Shown here piece after piece: positions 1-5,078 of a stretch of DNA of 5,135 nt. Source of the DNA: Oscillospiraceae bacterium. GTDB taxonomy: Bacteria; Bacillota; Clostridia; Oscillospirales; Ruminococcaceae. How positions within the stretch are numbered: position 1 is the stretch's first letter; each line of letters opens with the position of its first letter. A model generated the notes under the pieces. The model saw nothing but the letters and a program-made list of their open reading frames with translations, did not search any database and had not been told where the DNA came from. The stretch is taken from assembly GCA_029062865.1 (NCBI GenBank), contig JAIDPG010000362.1, positions 1 to 5,135 on the forward strand, given 5' to 3'. The position numbers and the translations under genes were made by a program.

Positions 1-82
1 CCCGAAATGGGGAAAGCTTTTTATAGAAAAAATATTTATATTTTTTTGCTTTTTTATAACCCCAAAATGAGGCAAGAATTTT
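1..82. other. AT-rich non-coding tract downstream of dpaA
   Basis: No gene start or ribosome binding site is visible here on either strand. The tract is mostly A/T and holds an inverted repeat, AAAAAATAT (27-35) and ATATTTTTT (38-46), which would make only a weak AT stem. It also has two short direct repeats: CCCGAAATGGGG (1-12) resembles CCCCAAAATGAGG (60-72), and GCTTTTTATA (17-26 region) resembles GCTTTTTTATA (48-58). It could contain the dpaA transcript end, but no GC stem followed by a U-run is clear in the leftward direction. A dpaB start, which normally follows dpaA closely, is not seen. Confidence 0.5.
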
Positions 83-895
83 CTACCTAGAGCGTGTCGC
101 GAGGATTTCCTCGACCGTTTCCGCGATAGCCTCCCCCGCCGCCTTGGGCGAGCACTTTCCGGGGAGTCCTCCCGCGAAAATATATTTTATCCCGGAGCGC
201 TCGGCGAACGTTCGAAGCGGCTCCGCGGGGAGCGTCGCGAGCTCAATATAAACCGCGCCTTCCCGCATCTTCGCGAACATCTCCTCGCCGAAGATCGGCG
301 CGGGGATCGTGTTCGCGATGAAATCAAAGCACGGGAGAACGCCGGGGAGCTCGTCAAGGGGAACGGCGTTGATGAAGCCGCGCAGCTTGAACAGCTCGCG
401 CTTTGCCGGGTCGCGCGCCGCAAGCGTCACCTTGCTTTGACACGCACGAAGGCGCTCCGCGAGGAACATCGCGATGCGCCCGCTGCCCGCGACGAGCGTC
501 TCGGAGCCGAGCAGCGCGCCGTCCGTGCTTTGGGAAAGCAGACACAGCGCCGCTTCGGCGGTCAGCGCGGCGTTTTTCAGCGTCAGCGCTTCAAGCGCGA
601 AGTAGTTGATAAGCGTAAATCCGCGGCGTTCGCAAAGCTCGGAAAGCGCCGAGGCTTCGCCGCCCGCGAGCACGAGAGTATGCTCGTCCGCGAATTTGCC
701 GATTTCCTCAAACAACGCTTCAAACGTCAGGTCACTTCCAAAAACGGTTTCACCGTCCTTGGAAAGAGGCAGAGGAAGAACGACCGCGTCAAGCCGCCCG
801 CGAATTTCGCCGGGCTTCACAATCTCGTGCGTTCGGGAAAGGCGTTTCGCCGCATATTCTGTTCGAGCGTCGCCGCCCGCAAATAAGATCCTCAT
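83..895 (-). CDS. dpaA: Dipicolinate synthase subunit A (DpaA/SpoVFA)
   Basis: This 270-aa protein is recognised as the NAD(P)-binding subunit of dipicolinate synthase. With the flavoprotein subunit DpaB, the enzyme oxidises the lysine-pathway intermediate hydroxytetrahydrodipicolinate to dipicolinic acid in the mother cell, for export into the forespore core. Visible support: a Rossmann dinucleotide fold at residues 133-162, with GSGRIA at 137-142 and a downstream AARD; the preceding family-like segment NYFALEALTLKNAALTAEAA (97-116); ANTIPAPIF (194-202); and the characteristic C-terminal GLPGKCSPKAAGEAIAETV (243-261). The start is fixed by GGAGG seven bases upstream of the ATG. Family members are usually about 290-300 aa, so this one is somewhat short, apparently in the N-terminal half, but the conserved motifs are all present. 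It is divergent from the sigma operon, and no dpaB start appears in the 82 bases downstream. Other NAD-binding oxidoreductases of the shikimate-dehydrogenase type are a less likely reading. Confidence 0.9.
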   Translation of the reverse strand: MRILFAGGDARTEYAAKRLSRTHEIVKPGEIRGRLDAVVLPLPLSKDGETVFGSDLTFEALFEEIGKFADEHTLVLAGGEASALSELCERRGFTLINYFALEALTLKNAALTAEAALCLLSQSTDGALLGSETLVAGSGRIAMFLAERLRACQSKVTLAARDPAKRELFKLRGFINAVPLDELPGVLPCFDFIANTIPAPIFGEEMFAKMREGAVYIELATLPAEPLRTFAERSGIKYIFAGGLPGKCSPKAAGEAIAETVEEILATRSR

Positions 896-902
896 ACCAA
901 AA

Positions 903-907
903 CCTCC
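903..907 (-). promoter_or_regulatory. Ribosome binding site of dpaA
   Basis: On the minus strand this reads TTTGGAGGTTTTGGT followed by the ATG. GGAGG lies seven bases from the start codon, ideal spacing, which fixes the dpaA start at 895. Confidence 0.85.
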
Positions 908-924
908 AAAGCGTTATTTAGTGC

Positions 925-951
925 ATTATATGCGAAAGAGGAATTTCGGTT
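925..951 (-). promoter_or_regulatory. Candidate sporulation (sigma-K/sigma-E-like) promoter for dpaA
   Basis: On the minus strand AAC (949-951) is followed after 16 bases by CATATAAT (925-932). The sigma-K consensus in Bacillus is roughly AC, 16 bases, CATAnnnTA, and spoVF is a sigma-K operon there. The -10 also resembles the sigma-E form CATACAAT with one change. The same bases contain TATAAT, so a vegetative sigma-A -10 is an alternative, although the possible -35 (TTTAAC, 18-base spacing) is poor. The assignment rests on short motifs plus the expected regulation of the gene. Confidence 0.35.
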
Positions 952-979
952 AAAGACGCCGAAGCAAGACTTTTACGAT

Positions 980-1009
980 CGTTTCCCCCGCCTGCGGCGG
1001 TGAGAAACG
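980..1009. other. GC-rich hairpin in the divergent intergenic region
   Basis: CGTTTC (980-985) pairs with GAAACG (1004-1009), and CCGCC (988-992) pairs with GGCGG (996-1000) around a TGC triloop, leaving a small internal bulge. It sits between two genes that both read away from it, so it is not the terminator of either. On the plus strand it is followed by an AT-rich tail ending in TTTTT (1020-1024 area), which overlaps the ECF -35 region. It may terminate an unannotated rightward transcript, insulate the sigma promoter, or be an operator or extruded structure. The function is not determined. Confidence 0.55.
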
Positions 1010-1020
1010 GAAAATAATAT

Positions 1021-1053
1021 TTTTGCAGCGTTTTGCGCGGCAATTTCGTATTA
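1021..1053 (+). promoter_or_regulatory. ECF-type promoter of the sigma/anti-sigma operon (probable autoregulation)
   Basis: TTTTGCAGCGTTTTG (1021-1035) contains the -35 core GCAGCG (1025-1030). After a 16-base spacer comes the -10 CGTATTA (1047-1053). Spacing of 16-17 bases and a CGT-type -10 are typical of ECF sigma promoters. The same -35 15-mer and a CGTGTTA at identical spacing occur before the lipoprotein gene, whereas the first seven spacer positions after the 15-mer match at none. That pattern argues for selection on the two boxes. The expected start of transcription is around 1059-1061, giving a short leader before the ATG at 1083. Confidence 0.75.
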
Positions 1054-1069
1054 TATATAAGACGACCAT

Positions 1070-1075
1070 AAGGAG
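1070..1075 (+). promoter_or_regulatory. Ribosome binding site of the ECF sigma gene
   Basis: TAAGGAG ends seven bases before the ATG at 1083. It selects this start over an in-frame TTG at 1023, which lies inside the promoter, has no Shine-Dalgarno sequence and would add 20 residues foreign to the family. Confidence 0.85.
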
Positions 1076-1082
1076 TTGTAAA

Positions 1083-1583
1083 ATGGAAAAATTTCAGCAA
1101 GACCTCCCCGCGAAGCAGCTGCTGGAAATGTACTCCGATTCGGTTTTCCGAATAGCCTACGCTCGGACGCAAAACCACGCGGACGCGGAGGACATCACGC
1201 AGAATGTGTTCCTGAAATATATAGGGGCTGACAAGAAATTCAGCAGCGAGGAGCACCGCAAGGCCTGGATATTGCGCGTCGCCGTAAATTGCGCGAACGA
1301 TTTCGTCAAAAGTGCGCATTATCGGCATCGGGCAAATTCCGATAATATCGAGAATATCGGGCAGGGCGCGGAGCCTTCCTACGAGCTTGAGGAGAAAAGC
1401 GAGGTCTACTACGCGGTGCAGAGCCTTCCCGAAAAGTATCGCGTGCCGATACACCTGTTTTATTACGAGGATATGTCGATAGCGCAGATCGCCGCCGTTA
1501 CAAAGCAAAAGGAAGCCACGGTGCGCTCGCAGCTTACAAGAGCGCGGGATATGCTTCGGGAGATTTTGAAGGAGAGTATTTGA
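1083..1583 (+). CDS. ECF (group 4) RNA polymerase sigma factor
   Basis: This 166-aa protein has the standard two-domain ECF layout and length. Sigma region 2 spans about residues 12-77, with the region 2.2 helix DAEDITQNVFLKYI (34-47), which contacts the core polymerase, and the region 2.3/2.4-like segment AWILRVAVNCANDFVKS (61-77). A short acidic linker follows (about 83-106). Sigma region 4 spans about 107-160, with QSLPEKYRVPIHLFYYEDMS (113-132) and the -35-binding helix-turn-helix IAQIAAVTKQKEATVRSQLT (133-152). It would direct polymerase to the two matching promoters in this window. The gene is the first of a two-gene operon, and the anti-sigma ATG starts one base after its TGA, indicating translational coupling. 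No sequence defects are visible. The exact ECF subgroup and inducing signal cannot be told from the sequence. Confidence 0.93.
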   Translation: MEKFQQDLPAKQLLEMYSDSVFRIAYARTQNHADAEDITQNVFLKYIGADKKFSSEEHRKAWILRVAVNCANDFVKSAHYRHRANSDNIENIGQGAEPSYELEEKSEVYYAVQSLPEKYRVPIHLFYYEDMSIAQIAAVTKQKEATVRSQLTRARDMLREILKESI

Positions 1584-1584
1584 T

Positions 1585-2169
1585 ATGGACTTTAAGCGTG
1601 AATACAGCGAAATGCAGGAGAAGATCAAGCCGAGCGAGGAATTTCTGGAGCGGCTTGAATATAAAATGAACGTGGAAAAAGAGGCGCAAAAGCTGAAACG
1701 CAAAAAGGCGCGCCTGCTTGTTTTTCTGCCGATCATGGGAACGGTCGCGGCGGCAGCGGCGGCAGTTACTGTTTTTGTGAACCTCCCGAATAGAAGCGAG
1801 CCCGCGCCCGTTAATCCCGCGAACATAAACGCCGCGGACGTGAGATTTCCATACGCGACGGGCGTTTTCGGGAACGAAAACAGCCTGTCGGACGGCGACG
1901 CGCTCCCGCGGGAGCTTTCGGAAATGCTCTCTCAAAGCGGCGCGGCGCTCTACAAAAGCGACACGAACACGTTCGATTATGACGATCTTGTAGACGACGG
2001 CGAGCGCGCGGCGCTCGCGGAGAAAATAAAAGCCGCCCGAATATCCGACAAAAAGGCGGCAGACGGCGGCGATCATTATATGCTGACGCTCGAAAACGGC
2101 GACATTTTCAAGTTCAGAATTTCCGAGGATATTCTGATTTTCGAGGAGAATTTTTACAAGCTTCCGTAA
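1585..2169 (+). CDS. Probable single-pass membrane anti-sigma factor
   Basis: This 194-aa protein has no hallmark anti-sigma motif such as a ZAS HxxxCxxC, so the call rests on architecture and position. Residues 1-43 form a charged, helical cytoplasmic segment (PSEEFLERLEYKMNVEKEAQ at 16-35, then KLKRKKAR). Residues about 44-67 are a transmembrane helix containing six consecutive alanines (55-60), and the positive residues before it predict N-in topology. The remaining ~127 residues would lie outside the cell and end in a compact beta-rich stretch, YMLTLENGDIFKFRISED (about residues 166-183). The gene starts one base after the sigma stop, with AAGGAG (1569-1574) inside the sigma coding end, the arrangement typical of sigma/anti-sigma pairs in Clostridia. 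The inferred role is to sequester the sigma factor at the membrane and release it on an envelope signal sensed by the outer domain. A membrane protein of unrelated function is the alternative. Confidence 0.75.
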   Translation: MDFKREYSEMQEKIKPSEEFLERLEYKMNVEKEAQKLKRKKARLLVFLPIMGTVAAAAAAVTVFVNLPNRSEPAPVNPANINAADVRFPYATGVFGNENSLSDGDALPRELSEMLSQSGAALYKSDTNTFDYDDLVDDGERAALAEKIKAARISDKKAADGGDHYMLTLENGDIFKFRISEDILIFEENFYKLP

Positions 2170-2170
2170 A

Positions 2171-2203
2171 TTTTGCAGCGTTTTGGAGTTTGAATTCGTG
2201 TTA
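2171..2203 (+). promoter_or_regulatory. ECF-type promoter of the lipoprotein gene, matching the sigma promoter
   Basis: It begins two bases after the anti-sigma stop. TTTTGCAGCGTTTTG (2171-2185) is identical over 15 bases to the box before the sigma gene. GCAGCG (2175-2180) is followed by a 16-base spacer and CGTGTTA (2197-2203). Over 33 bases the two promoters match at 24, with the mismatches in the spacer except for A/G inside the -10. Transcription would start near 2209, leaving a leader of about 148 bases before the ATG at 2357. Confidence 0.75.
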
Positions 2204-2208
2204 ATTGT

Positions 2209-2247
2209 GAAAGCGAAAAACACACAGGCAAACACGGCTTCGCTTTC
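2209..2247 (+). other. Hairpin at the 5' end of the lipoprotein leader
   Basis: GAAAGCGAA (2209-2217) and TTCGCTTTC (2239-2247) are perfect 9-base complements around a 21-base loop. The left arm lies at the predicted transcription start, so the stem would cap the mRNA and could stabilise it. It could instead end the sigma/anti-sigma transcript, but the following bases (TTATTATCC) are not a good U-run. Confidence 0.45.
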
Positions 2248-2267
2248 TTATTATCCTTTACCCAAGG

Positions 2268-2324
2268 CGAGGAAAACAAACGCGCTTCACGATTTGTTTT
2301 TCCTCGTCGTAGGAGGAAAAACAA
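2268..2324 (+). promoter_or_regulatory. Leader with two mutually exclusive hairpins
   Basis: Three arms are present. The left arm CGAGGAAAACAAA (2268-2280) pairs with the middle arm TTTGTTTTTCCTCG (2293-2306) with one bulged T and a 12-base loop. The same middle arm pairs perfectly over 12 bases (2294-2305) with the right arm GAGGAAAAACAA (2313-2324) around a 7-base loop. The two pairings cannot coexist. The right arm also contains AGGAGG (2311-2316), a Shine-Dalgarno-like sequence with no start codon at usable distance. The real ribosome binding site at 2346-2350 lies 22 bases further on and is outside both stems. No U-run follows the second hairpin, so a classical attenuator is not evident. 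The structure is seen; a regulatory role is inference. Confidence 0.45.
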
Positions 2325-2345
2325 GCGAACTTTACACGATATTTT

Positions 2346-2350
2346 GGAGG
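2346..2350 (+). promoter_or_regulatory. Ribosome binding site of the lipoprotein gene
   Basis: TTTTGGAGG ends six bases before the ATG at 2357. It sets the start immediately before a lipoprotein signal peptide and rules out an in-frame TTG at 2183, which lies within the promoter spacer. Confidence 0.88.
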
Positions 2351-2356
2351 ACAACT

Positions 2357-4936
2357 ATGAGAAAAAGCAGAACTTTAACGGCGCTGTTATCGGGCACGCT
2401 GGCGCTCACCCTGTTGATGACGGGCTGCAGCAAAAACAACGTAACAAGCGCGGCGAATTCCACAACTTCAAGCAGCGCAAGCTCGACGACGAGCGAACAC
2501 GGAATGCAGAATTACAGCGCGGTCATTTCCGTCGCGGATATCAAGAACGCTTACGGAAGCGCTGATGACGACATAATGCCGCTTTATAACGTCGCACCCG
2601 ACGAGGTTTTCGAGTTTAAATTCAAAACGGATTATTATGATTCGTTTACGGAAATAAACCCGTGGGATATGGTGACGGTTCACACCGATCCCTCCTGCTC
2701 CGAGCAGAGCATGCTCTATTCGTCGGCTATGTTTGACGAGGACGGCAAGACGCTCCGCGTCGCGCCTATCGGAGGTGTTCTCACAACGGAAGCAGAGGAG
2801 CAGGCTTATCTCGATGACAGAACCGAGGTCTGGGGCAACGCCTCGATGTATTACCTCGCGGTTTGGGTCGATCTGGACGCGGACGGCTTTGTCAAGCTTG
2901 ACGAGCCCGTTGTCATTCCTTTCACCGTAAGGCACGACCTCGCTATCCCGACGCTTAAGGGAGTTGTCGACAGCACGGGCAGATTTAAGCTCGTGTGGGA
3001 CGCCGTTGAGGGCGCGACGGGCTATAATGTTTATTGGTACGGCAACACCGACAAGAACTGGACGGGCTCGATAAACGAACCCGTAATGGGCGCGGAGTAC
3101 GCGTATGACGTTAACGGCGACTGCCACCTTTTGTGGGACGCGACGACCACCGAGACCGAATTCGACTGCTTCGCGGGCAAGGATCACGGTCTGGCTATCC
3201 ACTACCACGACCCGATACTTGACGATGACGATACCGATTTTATTATCGGGCAGAACTATTCCGTAAACGGCTCGTGGTTTGTAACGGCGCTCTACGGCGA
3301 CAAGGAAAGCGGGCTGTCAAACATCGTCCACACCTCCGACCTCGTTATTCCGTATGTGGTCGTTGACGAGGACGACATTATGTTCCAAACGCTTGACAGC
3401 GAGGCTGATCTGCCGCAGACCGTCCGCGTAAAGAACATCGACGGCTCGATAACCGAGCGCGCCGTTACCTACAAATTCCACTGGGGCAAAACGCTTCTGG
3501 GAACGGATTATCCGCATTATCGCTACTCCGTTGAGGGCACGGCTATCACCGGCGAGTGCAGCATGGATATTCTCAACGGCAAAATGGATTATTACCGAAC
3601 CAAGAAAGAGGGCGACGCTCCCACCGGATTTGACGGCACCAACTTCGACAACTCCACCAAAGCCGACCCCGAGAACAACACTCCGTTCAACCCCGACGCG
3701 AGCGTTCCGACGATCATAGAGACCGAGCCCGGGACAGAGCCTAACGAGAGTCTTCCCGAGACCTCCGAGAGCCTTCCCGAGACCTCCGAAAGCCTGCCCG
3801 AATCCTCCGAGCCCGTATCCGAGCCGGCGGTTGAACCGGGCGATCCCGATGACCGGACGCTCGTTGAGCGCCAGCTCGAAAACACCGAGAATCATATCCA
3901 AAGAGGCAACAACGATATTGTTGAGCAGACCTCGCTTTCGATCTTCGCGGAGTCCGCGGAGGAGGAATGGCTCGCGAGAAATCTGATAGCGGGCAACGAG
4001 AGGATCTCCCTCGAGGCGTTCCCGTCGCTTCAGCAGTACGATAACCTGATGGACGTGTTCCAGAAGGTTTATTACCAGAACCCCTACGTGCTTGGCGTGG
4101 TTTCGTACAAATATGATTACGGCTCTCTCGCGCTTCACGTAAAATATTGCTACACGCAGTCCGAGCTTGAGAAAAGACAGGTTGAAATTCTCGACGAGGC
4201 GAACGCTATCGTTGATGAGGTGATCTCGGGCGGAATGTCCGACGAGGAAAAGTGCCGTGCGCTTTACGATTATCTTAACGACAACACCGCTTATGATTTC
4301 GACGCGGTTGCCGAGGCGGAGAAGAACAACTACAGAAAGGGCGACGACTGGAAGGACAGCGAGGACGCGTACAACTCTTACGGAATTCTCGTTAAGAAAA
4401 AGGGTGTTTGCCAAAGCTACGCGCTGTCTTATAAGCTGCTCTGCACGCTTAGCGGCGTGGAGACTAAAGTCATCACGGGCTATCTCAACGGCGATATGCC
4501 GCACGCGTGGAACGCCGTAAAGCTTGACGGCGCTTGGTATCAGACCGACTGCACGAACAACGCTACAAACTGCGGAATTCCGTTCTACCTCTATCAAGGC
4601 GGCGAGGACGACCTCGCGATATCGGGCTACACCGAGGATAAATTCTACGAGCTGGACACGTTGGTCGGGACGTTCTCCGTCGCGGATTCGCCGAAGGAAT
4701 ATTACACAGCGAACGACCTCTCGGCGGCGAATATCACCGAGTTCAAGAAGGCGCTGTCGAACGCCCTCGACGGCAGCACGGATAAGGTGATCGCGATTCG
4801 CTACACCGGCGACTTCAACGAGAAGGATTTCATAAACGCGGTGAGAGAAGTCTACAATATGAAGGGCTTAGAGGCGCAGCTGCCCAATCTTGGCTTTAAA
4901 TATTCGCATAGCTTTATACTTCTCGTAAATAAATGA
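2357..4936 (+). CDS. Large surface lipoprotein with Fn3-like and C-terminal transglutaminase-like domains
   Basis: This is an 859-aa protein. Residues 1-23 are a lipoprotein signal peptide (basic RKSR, hydrophobic core, lipobox-like LLMTG) with C24 as the lipidated residue; M at -3 is slightly unusual. A Ser/Thr-rich spacer follows (about 25-50). Residues about 53-195 look like an Ig-type beta domain holding an EF-hand-like loop, DLDADGFVKLDE (172-183). Residues about 198-325 are Fn3-like, with KLVWDAVEGATGYNVYW (211-227) and a final strand SWFVTALYGDKESGLSN. An acidic/Pro linker carries three SLPETSE repeats (465-485). The C-terminal part has a transglutaminase-like core: C685 in GVCQSYA, H716 in MPHAWN and D731 in YQTDCTNN form a plausible catalytic triad. 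A further ~90-residue tail follows. The protein should be anchored on the outer membrane face and act as a protease, cross-linker or amidase-like enzyme on wall or surface proteins; substrate and reaction are unknown. It has its own ECF-type promoter and ends at a strong terminator. Confidence 0.85.
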   Translation: MRKSRTLTALLSGTLALTLLMTGCSKNNVTSAANSTTSSSASSTTSEHGMQNYSAVISVADIKNAYGSADDDIMPLYNVAPDEVFEFKFKTDYYDSFTEINPWDMVTVHTDPSCSEQSMLYSSAMFDEDGKTLRVAPIGGVLTTEAEEQAYLDDRTEVWGNASMYYLAVWVDLDADGFVKLDEPVVIPFTVRHDLAIPTLKGVVDSTGRFKLVWDAVEGATGYNVYWYGNTDKNWTGSINEPVMGAEYAYDVNGDCHLLWDATTTETEFDCFAGKDHGLAIHYHDPILDDDDTDFIIGQNYSVNGSWFVTALYGDKESGLSNIVHTSDLVIPYVVVDEDDIMFQTLDSEADLPQTVRVKNIDGSITERAVTYKFHWGKTLLGTDYPHYRYSVEGTAITGECSMDILNGKMDYYRTKKEGDAPTGFDGTNFDNSTKADPENNTPFNPDASVPTIIETEPGTEPNESLPETSESLPETSESLPESSEPVSEPAVEPGDPDDRTLVERQLENTENHIQRGNNDIVEQTSLSIFAESAEEEWLARNLIAGNERISLEAFPSLQQYDNLMDVFQKVYYQNPYVLGVVSYKYDYGSLALHVKYCYTQSELEKRQVEILDEANAIVDEVISGGMSDEEKCRALYDYLNDNTAYDFDAVAEAEKNNYRKGDDWKDSEDAYNSYGILVKKKGVCQSYALSYKLLCTLSGVETKVITGYLNGDMPHAWNAVKLDGAWYQTDCTNNATNCGIPFYLYQGGEDDLAISGYTEDKFYELDTLVGTFSVADSPKEYYTANDLSAANITEFKKALSNALDGSTDKVIAIRYTGDFNEKDFINAVREVYNMKGLEAQLPNLGFKYSHSFILLVNK
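3749..3811 (+). repeat. Three 21-base tandem repeats encoding SLPETSE
   Basis: Units at 3749-3769, 3770-3790 and 3791-3811 encode SLPETSE, SLPETSE and SLPESSE (residues 465-485). The flanking sequence is also rich in Pro, Glu and Ser. The units make an extended, acidic linker separating the N-terminal binding domains from the transglutaminase-like domain. The near-identical DNA makes copy-number change by slippage possible. Confidence 0.85.
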
Positions 4937-4948
4937 TAATTGAGAACA

Positions 4949-4980
4949 CAAAATCCCCCGCCGAACGGCAGGGGATTTTG
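4949..4980 (+). terminator. Intrinsic terminator of the lipoprotein gene
   Basis: CAAAATCCCC (4949-4958) pairs with GGGGATTTTG (4971-4980), and GCC (4960-4962) pairs with GGC (4967-4969) around a GAAC loop, with one C/A mismatch. It begins 12 bases after the stop codon. The T-run (TTTT, 4976-4979) is part of the stem, opposite AAAA, so the element could work in both directions. It is short of a long free U-tail. Confidence 0.8.
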
Positions 4981-4994
4981 CCTCCACAAGGGGT

Positions 4995-5064
4995 TTGGGG
5001 CGAAGCCCCAACGGGGCACGCGGGGCGGAGCCCCGCCCCTCCCCCCTTCCCGCGGAGCGTGGGG
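4995..5064. repeat. Cluster of GC-rich palindromes sharing a GC-GRA-GC core
   Basis: Three palindromes follow each other: TTGGGGC-GAA-GCCCCAA (4995-5011), GCGGGGC-GGA-GCCCCGC (5020-5036) and a weaker one centred on CGC-GGA-GCG (5051-5059), extended imperfectly to 5046-5064. Their centres lie at about 5003, 5028 and 5055, so 25 and 27 bases apart. The region has no credible gene. It resembles the GC-rich intergenic palindromic repeats often met in gut Clostridia genomes. Whether it is dispersed in this genome cannot be seen from one window. Confidence 0.65.
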
Positions 5065-5069
5065 TTTTT
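5046..5069 (+). terminator. Possible second terminator-like hairpin
   Basis: The third palindrome of the cluster forms an imperfect stem (5046-5053 with 5057-5064, including two G-T pairs and one mismatch) directly followed by TTTTT (5065-5069). It could back up the terminator at 4949-4980. The T-run is also half of a small palindrome, TTTTTG-AA-CAAAAA (5065-5078). The stem is modest, so this is tentative. Confidence 0.35.
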
Positions 5070-5078
5070 GAACAAAAA

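Noticed and set aside
437..886. 149-codon plus-strand frame opposite dpaA
   Set aside because: It is Arg/Ala/Lys-rich shadow coding with no ribosome binding site; dpaA on the other strand has clear family motifs.
918..1826. 302-codon minus-strand frame over the sigma and anti-sigma genes
   Set aside because: It is antisense to two well-supported genes, crosses both the ECF promoter and the intergenic hairpin, and gives an unrecognisable protein.
2183..2356. N-terminal extension of the lipoprotein from a TTG at 2183
   Set aside because: It would start inside the promoter spacer and bury the signal peptide 58 residues in; GGAGG plus ATG at 2357 is far better.
3101..3151. Dockerin-like motif DVNGDCHLLWD in the lipoprotein
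   Set aside because: There is a single copy, the Gly after the third Asp position is missing, the last acidic residue is one place early, and it lies within the Fn3-like region. It is not a dockerin.
3749..3811. CRISPR-like array
   Set aside because: The repeats are contiguous 21-base in-frame coding units without spacers, forming a protein linker.
3317..4597. Long open frame (426 codons) on the minus strand inside the lipoprotein gene
   Set aside because: It lies wholly antisense to a gene with signal peptide, domains and ribosome binding site. Its product is low-complexity Val/Arg/Leu-rich, as expected from the reverse of GC-rich codons.
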